NCBI RefSeq assembly: GCF_028898945.1
Contig: NZ_CP118607.1
Coordinates: 4,884,001-4,948,000, forward strand
Source: Pseudomonas sp. PSKL.D1
Lineage (GTDB): Bacteria > Pseudomonadota > Gammaproteobacteria > Pseudomonadales > Pseudomonadaceae
Direction: 5' to 3'
DNA: 64,000 nt
The translations under genes and the position numbers were made by a program. The notes beneath the pieces were generated by a model. The model saw only the letters and a program-made list of their open reading frames with translations, searched no databases and was not told the DNA's origin. Shown here in pieces: positions 47,285 through 56,652 of this stretch. The stretch's first letter is position 1. Each line of letters begins with the position of its first letter.

Positions 47285-47388
47285 CCTGTAGGAGCGGCTT
47301 CAGCCGCGATCACCGGCAAAGCCGGTGCCATCCACCGCGGCGGCTGCTTCGCGGCGGTCCGACGTTTCGGTAAATCCGCTCCTACAGG
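47285..47388. repeat. REP/BIME palindrome (GTAGGAGCGG type)
   Basis: CCTGTAGGAGCGG at the left and its exact complement CCGCTCCTACAGG at the right enclose two smaller hairpins. This is another common P. putida REP form, placed just after a gene end. Confidence 0.85.
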
Positions 47389-47442
47389 ATTTGCGTAAGC
47401 CATGCCAATCACCCGCCGCGATTCAAACCCAGTTCCATATCG

Positions 47443-47697
47443 TTACCCATGCCCGACCTCCCTGGCGGCCATATGGGCGAACAATGCCCTGAGCAACTCG
47501 GTCAGGATGCCGAGGTTTTCCAGAACGACATTGCGCTGGTCTTCGGCTTCGGTGTTCAGGTAGAGCTGGATGGTGTTTGAGAGGCTGTCCATCAACGTGG
47601 TGGCGTGCTGGAAGGCGTCTTTGTGGGAGAGGTCGGCGATGATTGAGATGTAGGGGACGGGGTATTGGGGCGGTGGGTCAGGTACGAGCTTTTTCAT
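47443..47697 (-). CDS. Small Pseudomonas-type protein (DUF3077/DUF6124-like)
   Basis: An 84-aa protein starting MKKLVPDPP, the hallmark of a large set of small pseudomonad proteins annotated as DUF3077 or DUF6124. It is helical and soluble (DAFQHATTLMDSLS, LGILTELLRALFAHMA). GGAG lies six bases before ATG 47697; the frame continues six codons further, without support. Function unknown. It lies alone between a REP and a long non-coding stretch. Confidence 0.7.
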   Translation of the reverse strand: MKKLVPDPPPQYPVPYISIIADLSHKDAFQHATTLMDSLSNTIQLYLNTEAEDQRNVVLENLGILTELLRALFAHMAAREVGHG

Positions 47698-48202
47698 GAT
47701 CAACTCCAATGGCATTCAAAAGAGCAACCACCTCGATCCTTCTCACAGATTAGGGTGGCAGCCGTGCGCGAGGTGAGAAGCCCGTGTTGGAGTCACCACG
47801 GTCAGACCGAAGCCTGCACGCGCACAGCTGCCATAGAAACGGCCGACTACCAACAACGAGTTCTCACACTCGCTCGCCTTTTGGGCGAACCGCGAAGTTA
47901 ACTGCGAGGTAATGGTTTGCCTATCAGACGGCATTCGACACGTTGCGTAGGATAATTCGTCAGGTATACGTTTCTGAAGCATTTGGTTTCAGATTCGGAA
48001 ATGTCTTACAGGTGCCTGGCTGGGGATTTATGATGGCGCGTAGATCGCGCGCCGCGCGGGCGGCGCTCGATCTCACAGACAACAAACATCCCAAGGCGAA
48101 CACCCCAACCTGTCACCGCTGTCAGCCAGCCGTCACGCTCCCGACCCGATCCCGGCGCTATAAACTGATCTAAAGCCCCCAGTACCCAAGGTGCCCGTCC
48201 CG
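47698..48202. other. 505-bp non-coding region with a strong hairpin
   Basis: I see no gene here that I can support. It contains a small palindrome TCTGAA / TTCAGA at 47973-47993. A strong hairpin follows at 48042-48073 (AGATCGCGCGCCGC paired with GCGGCGCTCGATCT, one mismatch, GCGG loop), a form I have seen repeated in P. putida genomes. The promoter of the downstream efflux operon should lie in the last 120 bp, where TGTCA occurs twice (TGTCACCGCTGTCAG). That could be an operator for the linked response regulator, but this is a guess. Confidence 0.5.
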
Positions 48203-49366
48203 ATGCGACGTCCGTCCCGCCCTCTTCTTCTCGCCGCCGTCGTACTGCTCGCACTGGTGGCATCTGGCATCTGGTACAGCCAACGCCAGCAGGCACCCGC
48301 TGCCCGCACCCAAACCGCCATCCCGGTACGCGTGGTCAGCGTCGCCCAGCAGGATGTACCACGCTACGCCAGCGCCATCGGCTCGGTATTGTCACTGCAC
48401 AGCGTGGAAATCCGCCCGCAAGTCGAGGGCGTGCTGACCCAGGTGCTGGTCAAGGAAGGCCAATGGGTCAAAGAAGGCGACCTGCTCGCCACCCTGGACG
48501 ACCGCGCCATCCGCGCCACCCTCGACCAGGCCCGCGCACAACTGGGGCAAAGCCAGGCGCAAATCCAGGTGGCCGGCGTAGACCTCAAGCGCTACCGCCT
48601 GCTCGCCACCGATGATGGCGTATCAAAACAGACCCTCGACCAGCAACAGGCGCTGGTCAACCAGCTGCAAGCTACGGTCAAAGGTAACCAGGCCGCCATC
48701 GCCAATGCCGAGGTGCAGCTTTCCTACACTCAAATTCGCTCACCAGTGACAGGCCGCGTGGGCATCCGCAACGTCGACCCCGGCAACCTGGTGCGCACCA
48801 GCGACACCCAAAGCCTGTTCAGCGTCACCCAGATCGACCCGATTGCCGTGGAGTTCTCGCTGCCCCAGCAAATGCTGCCAACCCTGCAAAGCCTGCTCAA
48901 GGCGCCCACCCCGGCGCAGGTGGAGGCCTTCATGGACGCCGACGGCGAACGCAACCCGCTGGGCACGGGCCACCTGGCACTGATCGACAACCAGATCTCG
49001 GCCAACACCGGCACCGTGCGCGTAAAGGCCGAGTTCGACAACAAGGACGGCCGCCTGTGGCCGGGCCAGCTGGTCACCATTCGCCTGCGCACCGCTATGG
49101 ACGAGAACGCGCTGGTGGTGCCGCCACCAGTGGTGCAACGGGGCGTCGACGGGCATTTCGTGTACCGACTGGACGGCGACAAGGTCACCAGCGTGCCAGT
49201 CAAAGTGCTGTATCAGGACAGCGGGCTGAATATCATTGCCGGGGTCAAACCGGGCGAAAAACTGGTACTCGACGGCCAGTCGCGGCTCAAGCCGGGCGCT
49301 AAAGTGGAGGTGGCAACCGATGCACCGCCACCCGCGGAAATGGCCGACCGCCGGAGCCAGCCATGA
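48203..49366 (+). CDS. RND efflux periplasmic adaptor
   Basis: A 387-aa membrane-fusion protein of the MexA/MdtA family. It has an N-terminal hydrophobic helix (residues 8-24), a lipoyl half-motif (VEGVLTQVLVKEGQWVKEGDL, split), an alpha-hairpin coiled coil (about 90-160), the second lipoyl half (IRSPVTGRVGIRNVDPGNLV, split) and a beta-barrel plus membrane-proximal domain. No lipobox cysteine is seen. ATG 48203 is chosen over GTG 48191, with AAGG upstream. It overlaps the permease gene by four bases. Confidence 0.92.
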   Translation: MRRPSRPLLLAAVVLLALVASGIWYSQRQQAPAARTQTAIPVRVVSVAQQDVPRYASAIGSVLSLHSVEIRPQVEGVLTQVLVKEGQWVKEGDLLATLDDRAIRATLDQARAQLGQSQAQIQVAGVDLKRYRLLATDDGVSKQTLDQQQALVNQLQATVKGNQAAIANAEVQLSYTQIRSPVTGRVGIRNVDPGNLVRTSDTQSLFSVTQIDPIAVEFSLPQQMLPTLQSLLKAPTPAQVEAFMDADGERNPLGTGHLALIDNQISANTGTVRVKAEFDNKDGRLWPGQLVTIRLRTAMDENALVVPPPVVQRGVDGHFVYRLDGDKVTSVPVKVLYQDSGLNIIAGVKPGEKLVLDGQSRLKPGAKVEVATDAPPPAEMADRRSQP

Positions 49367-52300
49367 ATACCCGCAACGGCGTATCCGCCTGGTGCATCGA
49401 CCACCCCATCGCCACCCTGCTGCTGACCTTCGCGCTGGTGTTGCTAGGGGCCATCGCCTTCCCGCGCCTGCCGGTGGCGCCGCTGCCCGAGGCAGACTTC
49501 CCGACCATTCAGGTAACCGCCCAACTGCCCGGCGCCAGCCCGGAAACCATGGCCTCATCGGTGGCCACGCCACTTGAGGTGCAGTTCAGCGCCATCCCCG
49601 GCATGACCCAGATGACCAGCAGCAGCGCGCTGGGCTCGACCACGCTGATTCTGCAATTCACCCTCGACAAGAACATCGACACCGCCGCACAGGAAGTACA
49701 GGCGGCCATCAACACCGCCACCGCGCGCCTGCCACAGGACCTGCCCAACCCGCCGACCTGGCGCAAGGTCAACCCGGCCGACAGCCCCGTGCTGGTATTG
49801 ACCGTCAGCTCCTCGCAAATGCCTGGCAATGACCTGAGCGACTACGCCGAAACCCTGCTGGCACGGCAGTTGAGCCAGATCGAAGGCGTCGGCCTGATCA
49901 ACATCACCGGGCAATTGCGCCCGGCCATTCGCGTGCAAGCCCAACCCGAGAAGCTGGCAGCCATCGGCCTGACCCTGGCCGACCTGCGCCAGGCCATCCA
50001 GCAAACCAGCCTTAACCTGGCCAAGGGTGCGTTGTACGGCGAACACAGCGTGTCGACCATCGCCGCCAACGATCAGCTGTTCCACCCCGAGGACTACGCC
50101 AAGCTCATCGTTTCGTACCGCAACGGCGCCCCGGTGCACCTGCAGGACGTGGCCAAGGTGATCAACGGCGCGGAGAACGCCTACGTCAAAGCCTGGTCCG
50201 GCAACCAGCCGGGGCTGAACCTGGTGGTGTTCCGCCAACCCGGCGCCAACATCGTCGACACCGTGGACCGCGTGCTGGCCGCATTGCCCAAACTGCAGGA
50301 AATGCTGCCGGCGTCGGTTGAAGTGTCGGTACTGCAGGACCGCACCCAGACCATTCGCGCATCGCTGCATGAGGTAGAGCTGACGCTGATGATCGCCGTG
50401 GTGCTGGTGATCGGGGTGATGGCGCTGTTCCTGCGCCAGTGGTCGGCCACTCTGGTGGTGTCGAGCGTGCTGGGCGTGTCGCTGATCGCCACTTGCGCGC
50501 TGATGTACGTATTCGGCTTCAGCCTGAACAACCTGACGCTGGTGGCCATCGTCATTGCCGTGGGCTTTGTGGTGGACGACGCCATCGTGGTGGTGGAAAA
50601 CATCCACCGGCATCTGGAAGCGGGCGACGACAGCCGCACCGCCGCGCTCAAAGGCGCCGGCGAGATCGGTTTCACCGTGGTATCGATCAGCTTCTCGCTG
50701 ATTGCCGCGTTCATCCCGCTGCTGTTCATGGGCGGCGTTGTGGGCCGGCTGTTCAAGGAGTTTGCCTTGACCGCCACGGCCACAATCCTGATTTCGGTGG
50801 TGGTGTCGCTGACCCTGGCGCCAACCCTGTGCGCCCTGTTCATGCGTCGCCCTCCCAAAGAACAGCATGGCGGGTTTGGCGAGCGGCTGGTCAAGTGGTA
50901 CGAAAAGGGCCTGGACCGCGCCCTCGCCCACCAGCGCCTGACCCTTGGCATCTTCGGGCTGACGCTGGCACTTGCGGTCGCGGGCTACGTGGCAATCCCC
51001 AAGGGCTTCTTCCCGCTGCAGGACACCGGTTTCATCCTCGGCACCACCGAGGCTGCTGCGGATGTGTCCTACCCGTCGATGGTCGAAAAACACCTGGCCC
51101 TGGCAAAAATCATCGAAGCAGACCCGGCCGTGAAAGCCTTCTCCCATTCGGTGGGTGTCACCGGCAGCAACCAGACCATCGCCAACGGCCGCTTCTGGAT
51201 CGCCCTCAAGCCCCGTGGCGAGCGCGATGTGTCGGCCAGCGAGTTCATCGACCGGCTGCGGCCCAAGCTGGCCCAGGTGCCGGGCATCGTTCTGTACATG
51301 CGTGCCGGCCAGGACATCAACCTCAGCTCGGGGCCATCGCGCACGCAGTACCAGTACGTGCTCAAGAGCAACGACGGCGTGGCACTGAACCTGTGGACCC
51401 AACGCCTGACCGACCGCCTGCGGGAAAACCCGGCCTTCCGTGACCTGTCCAACGACCTGCAACTGGGCGCCAGCGTCACCCGCATCGACATCGACCGCCA
51501 GGCCGCGGCACGCTTTGGCCTGACCACCACCGACGTCGACCAGGCGCTGTACGACGCCTTCGGCCAGCGGCAGATCAGCGAATTCCAGACCGAAACCAAC
51601 CAGTACAAGGTAATCCTCGAACTGGACGCCCAGCAGCGCGGCAAGGCCGAGAGCCTGAACTTCTTCTACCTGCGCTCGCCGCTGACCAACGAGATGGTGC
51701 CGCTGTCGGCACTTGCCCACGTGGCGCCGCCCAGCACCGGGCCGCTGTCGATCAGCCATGACGGCCTGTTCCCGGCCGCCAACCTGTCGTTCAACCTGGC
51801 CCCCGGCGTGGCGCTGGGCGATGCGGTAAAAATCCTCGAACGTACCCAGCGTGAGCTGGGCATGCCCGACTCGATCAGCGGCAACTTCCAGGGGGCGGCG
51901 CAAGCGTTTCAGAGTTCGCTGTCGAGCCAACCGTGGCTGATCCTTGCAGCGCTGGTGGCGGTGTACATCATCCTGGGCGTGCTCTACGAGAGCTTCGTTC
52001 ACCCGCTGACGATCATCTCCACCCTGCCCTCGGCGGGCCTGGGTGCGCTGATTCTGCTATGGGCCATGGGGCAGGACTTCAGCATCATGGGCCTGATCGG
52101 CGTGGTGCTGCTGATCGGTATCGTCAAGAAGAACGGCATTCTGCTCATCGATTTTGCCCTGGAGGCCCAGCGCCACCGCGGCCTGACGCCCGAGCAGGCT
52201 ATCCATCAGGCGTGCCTCACGCGCTTCCGGCCGATCATCATGACCACCCTGGCCGCCCTGCTCGGCGCGGTGCCGCTGATGTTCGGCTTCGGCGCCGGTG

Positions 52301-52455
52301 CCGAACTGCGCCAGCCGCTGGGTATCGCGGTCGTGGGCGGCTTGTTGGTGAGCCAGGCCCTGACGCTGTTCACCACCCCGGTCATATACTTGGCCCTGGA
52401 GCGCCTGTTCCATCGCCGCCAGGCCGCCCCGGCGGCCGCGCCAAGTACCAGTTGA
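49363..52455 (+). CDS. RND efflux permease (MdtB/MdtC-like)
   Basis: A 1,030-aa proton-driven exporter. The N-terminus (RLPVAPLPEADFPTI, ASPETMASSVATPLE) is closest to the MdtB/MdtC group. The proton-relay pair Asp405/Asp406 lies in GFVVDDAIVVVENI, and the second half has GLIGVVLLIGIVKKNGILLIDFA. Two large periplasmic loops flank the membrane helices. Only one permease gene is present, where Mdt and Mux systems usually have two, and no outer-membrane channel is in the operon, so it probably borrows one. Multidrug or detergent export is likely; the substrate is unknown. Confidence 0.93.
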   Translation: MNTRNGVSAWCIDHPIATLLLTFALVLLGAIAFPRLPVAPLPEADFPTIQVTAQLPGASPETMASSVATPLEVQFSAIPGMTQMTSSSALGSTTLILQFTLDKNIDTAAQEVQAAINTATARLPQDLPNPPTWRKVNPADSPVLVLTVSSSQMPGNDLSDYAETLLARQLSQIEGVGLINITGQLRPAIRVQAQPEKLAAIGLTLADLRQAIQQTSLNLAKGALYGEHSVSTIAANDQLFHPEDYAKLIVSYRNGAPVHLQDVAKVINGAENAYVKAWSGNQPGLNLVVFRQPGANIVDTVDRVLAALPKLQEMLPASVEVSVLQDRTQTIRASLHEVELTLMIAVVLVIGVMALFLRQWSATLVVSSVLGVSLIATCALMYVFGFSLNNLTLVAIVIAVGFVVDDAIVVVENIHRHLEAGDDSRTAALKGAGEIGFTVVSISFSLIAAFIPLLFMGGVVGRLFKEFALTATATILISVVVSLTLAPTLCALFMRRPPKEQHGGFGERLVKWYEKGLDRALAHQRLTLGIFGLTLALAVAGYVAIPKGFFPLQDTGFILGTTEAAADVSYPSMVEKHLALAKIIEADPAVKAFSHSVGVTGSNQTIANGRFWIALKPRGERDVSASEFIDRLRPKLAQVPGIVLYMRAGQDINLSSGPSRTQYQYVLKSNDGVALNLWTQRLTDRLRENPAFRDLSNDLQLGASVTRIDIDRQAAARFGLTTTDVDQALYDAFGQRQISEFQTETNQYKVILELDAQQRGKAESLNFFYLRSPLTNEMVPLSALAHVAPPSTGPLSISHDGLFPAANLSFNLAPGVALGDAVKILERTQRELGMPDSISGNFQGAAQAFQSSLSSQPWLILAALVAVYIILGVLYESFVHPLTIISTLPSAGLGALILLWAMGQDFSIMGLIGVVLLIGIVKKNGILLIDFALEAQRHRGLTPEQAIHQACLTRFRPIIMTTLAALLGAVPLMFGFGAGAELRQPLGIAVVGGLLVSQALTLFTTPVIYLALERLFHRRQAAPAAAPSTS

Positions 52456-52464
52456 GGCAAGACC

Positions 52465-53139
52465 ATGCGTGTGCTGATCATCGAAGACGAAGAAAAAACC
52501 GCCGACTACCTGCATCGCGGCCTGAGCGAGCAAGGGTTCACCGTGGACCTTGCGCGCGATGGTATCGATGGCCTGCACCTGGCGCTGGAGGGCGACTATG
52601 CGGTGATCGTGCTTGATGTGATGCTGCCCGGCCTGGACGGCTATGGGGTGCTGCGCGCGCTGCGTGCACGCAAGCAAACGCCGGTGATCATGCTCACCGC
52701 CCGCGAGCGTGTGGAAGACCGCATTCACGGCCTGCGCGAAGGGGCCGACGACTACCTGGGCAAACCGTTCTCGTTCCTTGAACTGGTCGCCCGCCTGCAG
52801 GCCCTGACGCGCCGCAGCAGTACCCATGAGCCCTTGCAGGTGCAGGTGGGCGACCTGTGGATCGACCTGATGGCGCGCAAGGCCAGCCGCGCAGGCCAAC
52901 GCCTGGAACTGACGGCCAAGGAGTTTTCACTGCTTAGCGTACTGGCCCGGCGCCAGGGCGAAATCCTCTCCAAGACGGCCATCGCCGAGCTGGTGTGGGA
53001 CATAAACTTCGACAGCGACGCCAATGTGGTGGAAGTGGCCATCAAGCGCCTACGCGCCAAGCTTGACGGGCCATTCGACAACAAACTGCTGCACACCATA
53101 CGAGGCATGGGTTATGTCCTGGAAAACCGTGCCGGTTAA
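52465..53139 (+). CDS. OmpR-family response regulator (heavy-metal/efflux type)
   Basis: A 224-aa DNA-binding regulator. The receiver domain has the acidic pair in IIEDEEK and phosphoacceptor Asp51 in VLDVMLPGLDG. The C-terminal winged helix includes LELTAKEFSLLSVLARRQGE and the recognition-helix area VVEVAIKRLRAKLD. It resembles the CusR/CopR group. The start is nine bases after the permease gene, so it is probably co-transcribed with the pump it controls. It overlaps the kinase gene by 26 bases. Confidence 0.93.
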   Translation: MRVLIIEDEEKTADYLHRGLSEQGFTVDLARDGIDGLHLALEGDYAVIVLDVMLPGLDGYGVLRALRARKQTPVIMLTARERVEDRIHGLREGADDYLGKPFSFLELVARLQALTRRSSTHEPLQVQVGDLWIDLMARKASRAGQRLELTAKEFSLLSVLARRQGEILSKTAIAELVWDINFDSDANVVEVAIKRLRAKLDGPFDNKLLHTIRGMGYVLENRAG

Positions 53140-54496
53140 CTCCATTGCGCTGCGCCTGTCGGCGCTGTTCATCCTGGTGGCGCTGGGTGTGTTCGTGCTG
53201 ATCGGCTCAGCGCTGTACCGCCAGGTCGACCGCAGCCTCGATCTGCTGCCAGCCGCCGAGCTGGATGCGCGTTACAGCGTGCTGGAATCCACACTCAACC
53301 GCTTTGGCACACCCGAGCACTGGGCCAAGATCAACAACAAGCTCAACCTGCTGAGCGAAGAAGACAAACGCATTCGCTTCTGGGTAACCAGCAGTAACCC
53401 CGCCTTCGAGTACGGCCACCCCAGCGAGCTGGTGCGTGCTTTTGCCGAAGGCCCGCAAGGCATGCGCGACCTGCGCCTGCCAGAGCGCCCTTACCCTTAC
53501 AAAGTACTGGTCAGCGAACTGCCTGCCCTGGGTGACCGCCCTCCGCTGCGATTCTTGATCGCCATCGACACCGAAACCTTCTGGCAGGCCCAGCACAGTT
53601 TGCTGGTGGCCATTGTCGGCCTGGCCGCGCTGGGCGTGCTGTTGGCCTCGATACTGGGTTACTGGGTGGCGCGTATCGGCCTGCGCCCGCTACTGGCGTT
53701 GTCAAATGAAGCCCAGGCACTGGCCCCACCCCGCCTGGATGGCCGCCTGCAGACGCACAACCTGGCCCCCGAACTCGCGCAGTTTGCCGGCGCCTTCAAC
53801 GCAGCCCTCGACCGGGTCAGCCAGGCCTACTCGCGGCTGGAAGCATTCAACGCCGATGTTGCCCACGAACTGCGTTCGCCGCTGACCAACCTGATCGGGC
53901 AGACTCAAGTTGCGCTTACACGGGGCCGCAGCGCCGAGCATTACTTCGAGGTGCTGCAATCCAACCTTGAAGAGCTGGAACGCCTGCGCAGCATCATCAA
54001 CGACATGCTGTTCCTCGCCAGTGCCGACCAGGGCAGCAAGGCCACGGCGCTGACCCAGGTATCGCTGGCCGAAGAAGTTGCCACGACGCTGGACTATCTG
54101 GACTTTATTCTTGAAGACGCTCAAGTCAGCGTCACCGTCAGCGGTGATGCCCAGGCGCCCATCGAAAAAGCTCAACTGCGACGGGCGCTGATCAACCTGC
54201 TGAACAACGCCGTGCAGCACACCGCGCCAAACCAGGTGATCCAGGTGCACATCGATGCGGGGCCGGAACAGGTCAGCATCGCCGTGAGCAACCCGGGGCC
54301 GGCCATCGACGGCGAACATCTGCCGCTGCTGTTCGAACGCTTTTATCGGGTGGATGCGGCGCGTAGCAACAGCGGCGGCGGCAACCATGGGCTGGGGCTG
54401 GCGATTGTCAAAGCCATTGCCTTGATGCATGGCGGTGATGTGTTCGTACGCAGCGAGGCAGGCGCCAACACCTTCGGCATACGCCTGCCCGTGTAG
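53114..54496 (+). CDS. Sensor histidine kinase partner (CusS-like)
   Basis: A 460-aa membrane kinase. Two transmembrane helices (about residues 10-32 and 155-178) bracket a periplasmic sensor domain. A HAMP linker is followed by the H-box with His251 (VAHELRSPLTNL), the N-box (LINLLNNAVQH) and the G-box (GGGNHGLGLAIV). ATG 53114 with GAGG eight bases upstream is preferred; the frame extends further into the regulator gene, and GTG 53129 is an alternative. The signal could be a metal, antibiotic or envelope stress; sequence alone does not say. Confidence 0.9.
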   Translation: MSWKTVPVNSIALRLSALFILVALGVFVLIGSALYRQVDRSLDLLPAAELDARYSVLESTLNRFGTPEHWAKINNKLNLLSEEDKRIRFWVTSSNPAFEYGHPSELVRAFAEGPQGMRDLRLPERPYPYKVLVSELPALGDRPPLRFLIAIDTETFWQAQHSLLVAIVGLAALGVLLASILGYWVARIGLRPLLALSNEAQALAPPRLDGRLQTHNLAPELAQFAGAFNAALDRVSQAYSRLEAFNADVAHELRSPLTNLIGQTQVALTRGRSAEHYFEVLQSNLEELERLRSIINDMLFLASADQGSKATALTQVSLAEEVATTLDYLDFILEDAQVSVTVSGDAQAPIEKAQLRRALINLLNNAVQHTAPNQVIQVHIDAGPEQVSIAVSNPGPAIDGEHLPLLFERFYRVDAARSNSGGGNHGLGLAIVKAIALMHGGDVFVRSEAGANTFGIRLPV

Positions 54497-54627
54497 GGGC
54501 GTCATGTTCAATAATTACCTTTTGCGCAACAGTGCTTATCGCGCCGGACGCTGTTTCCCCGGCACTGAAAGGGCTAACTTTACCCCCGTCCTCATTAGCA
54601 CTTGCACCGCAAGAAGGTAGTTTCAAA

Positions 54628-54849
54628 ATGTCCAACAGTATGGGTATTGCCAGCGTTTTCGTTCTGTCTTCCCTGTTGTTGTCGCCCCTGGCCATGGCTG
54701 AAGAATCGCCGGCCTTCGTCGCCCGTAACGCAGAACTTGCCGCTGTTCATCAGGAAGCCCGCGACGCCGTTGCCCACCAGGCAGACGCAGGCAAAGCCGC
54801 AGAACAGACTGCTTCAAAAGTTGCCAACGACGCCAATGCCGATAGCTGA
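54628..54849 (+). CDS. Small exported protein of unknown function
   Basis: A 73-aa protein with a signal peptide (cleavage near AMA, about residue 23) and a short Ala/Glu/Asp/Lys-rich helical mature part (AELAAVHQEARDAV, DAGKAAEQTASK). AGAAGG lies ten bases before ATG 54628; a longer frame begins upstream without a ribosome site. It resembles other small Ala-rich periplasmic proteins of Pseudomonas, but I cannot name a family. Confidence 0.65.
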   Translation: MSNSMGIASVFVLSSLLLSPLAMAEESPAFVARNAELAAVHQEARDAVAHQADAGKAAEQTASKVANDANADS

Positions 54850-54923
54850 TCGCGCGCCGTACCTGCTCCCGTTTTCCCTTGGCTACGCCATGGGCACCGC
54901 CGGTGCCGATATGTTAGCCTTTT

Positions 54924-54952
54924 AAAGCCGCTGCCGATCAGCGGCTTTTTTT
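54924..54952 (+). terminator. Rho-independent terminator
   Basis: AAAGCCGCTG and CAGCGGCTTT pair around a short loop, followed by a run of T. It ends the transcript of the small exported protein, about 75 bases after its stop. Confidence 0.93.
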
Positions 54953-55053
54953 ATGTGCTTTAACGATCAGCCAGGCCGTTACGTCTCTAACAAGAAAGTT
55001 GCACATTCAAAAATAAAAACTGCCCCACCGACAGACCAAAGGAGCTAGTACCG

Positions 55054-56391
55054 GTGCCTTCCGCGTTCCGTTTTACCCCGCTGTTCATTGCATTGACCGC
55101 AACGATCCCGTTCGCCGCCCAGGCAGATGAAGACAAGGCTGATGGCTTTATCGAGGGTTCGTCGTTCAACCTGAATTTCCGCAATGCCTACTTCAACCGC
55201 AACAACCTCGGCACTGGCGTGCGCGACAAGCGCGAGTGGGGCCAGGGTGCGGTTGCCCGTTTTGAGTCCGGCTACACGCCAGGCGTGGTGGGCTTTGGCC
55301 TCGACGCCCATGCCATGCTGGGCGTGAAGCTCGACGGCGGTGGCGGCCATGCCGGCACCAGCATCCTGCCCTCCCATGTGAAGGACGACGGTGAGCCGGG
55401 CGCAGCCCCGCACTCGTTCTCCACCGCCGGTGCGGCCCTGAAGCTCAAGGCGTTCGACACCGAACTGAAAGCCGGTGACCTGTTCCTTACCAACCCGGTG
55501 ATTGCCGGCGGTGAAACCCGCATGCTGCCGCAGACCTTCCGCGGTGTGAGCCTGACCAACACCAGCATCGACGGCCTGTTGCTCGAAGGCGGCCAGGTAA
55601 GCTTCACCAAGCCGTACAACCAGAGCGGCCACCGCCGTATCGACACGTACTACGGCCTGCTGGATGAAGGCGACAAGAGCAAGCACCTGAACTGGGCTGG
55701 CGCGTCGTGGAGCGGTACCGAAAACATCACCGCCAACCTGTACGCCGCCGAACTCAAAGACATCTGGAACCAGTACTACGCGGACTTCGACTACACCTAC
55801 GTGGTCAACGACCTGGTCAGCCTGAACCCGGGCGTACACTTCTACCACACCCAGGACACCGGCCAGGCGCTGCTGGGCAAGATCGACAACAACACCTACA
55901 GCCTGCACTTCACGGTCAATGCCGGGTACCACAGCGTCACCGCCGCCTACCAGCGGGTCAACGGCAACACGCCGTTCGACTACATCAACCTGGGCGACAG
56001 CGTGTACCTGGACAACTCGCGCATGTATTCAGACTTCAACGCCCCCAACGAGCGGTCGTGGAAGCTGCAATACGGCTATGACTTTGCCGGCGTCGGCATG
56101 CCGGGCCTGAGCACCACCGTTTCGTACTCGCGCGGTGAGGCAGACCTGACCAAGGCTGACCAGAACAACGAACACTACAGCTACTACTACGTGGCAGACG
56201 GCAAGAACGCCGTGCACTGGGAGCGCGACCTGGACGTGAAGTACGTGTTCCAGGAAGGCAACCTGAAGGACCTTTCGGTGCTGGTGCGCTATGCCACACA
56301 CCGTGGCGGCCAAGGGTATGACTCGATCGATACCAATGCCGACAACGATGAACTGCGCGTGATCGTGGATTATCCGTTGAACGTGTTCTGA
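55054..56391 (+). CDS. OprD-family outer-membrane porin
   Basis: A substrate-specific 18-strand porin of the OprD/Occ family, 445 aa. The signal peptide ends near AQA (about residue 24). Family features are [19 protein letters not shown] (split), DKREWGQGA, and a final strand ending in Phe. The start is GTG 55054, with GGAG nine bases upstream. Members import carboxylates or basic amino acids; the substrate is not readable here. It stands alone between a terminator and a REP element. Confidence 0.92.
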   Translation: MPSAFRFTPLFIALTATIPFAAQADEDKADGFIEGSSFNLNFRNAYFNRNNLGTGVRDKREWGQGAVARFESGYTPGVVGFGLDAHAMLGVKLDGGGGHAGTSILPSHVKDDGEPGAAPHSFSTAGAALKLKAFDTELKAGDLFLTNPVIAGGETRMLPQTFRGVSLTNTSIDGLLLEGGQVSFTKPYNQSGHRRIDTYYGLLDEGDKSKHLNWAGASWSGTENITANLYAAELKDIWNQYYADFDYTYVVNDLVSLNPGVHFYHTQDTGQALLGKIDNNTYSLHFTVNAGYHSVTAAYQRVNGNTPFDYINLGDSVYLDNSRMYSDFNAPNERSWKLQYGYDFAGVGMPGLSTTVSYSRGEADLTKADQNNEHYSYYYVADGKNAVHWERDLDVKYVFQEGNLKDLSVLVRYATHRGGQGYDSIDTNADNDELRVIVDYPLNVF

Positions 56392-56405
56392 TTCACTGGC
56401 CCCTT

Positions 56406-56549
56406 GTGGGAGCGGCCTTGCCGGGGCGCCGGACCGGTCGGAAAGGGCTGCGCAGCAGCCCCGGCTATATCGGCTGCGAAGCTGCAACCGATGGGGGCGC
56501 TACGCACCCCTTTCCGACCGGTCCGGCGCTCCGGCAAGGCCGCTCCCAC
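56406..56549. repeat. Long REP/BIME palindrome
   Basis: Two nearly perfect complementary arms of about 43 bp (GTGGGAGCGGCCTTGCCGG at the left, its complement ending at 56549) enclose an inner segment with its own small hairpins. It sits 15 bp after the porin gene. Confidence 0.88.
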
Positions 56550-56652
56550 ACACAGCAGCAAAACGTGATTCTGTCGGAGAAATCTTGTCCGACAATCCCC
56601 ACTTCCCTAGAATGTCGCCGCCGCAAATGGCCCTGCCTCAGCAGTAGCGCGC

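Noticed and set aside
47943..48173. A 76-codon plus-strand frame before the efflux operon
   Set aside because: It spans the strong hairpin, has no ribosome site and no family-like sequence.
49555..52002. An 815-codon minus-strand frame opposite the RND permease
   Set aside because: It is antisense to an intact permease, with His/Gln/Gly-rich product and no ribosome site.
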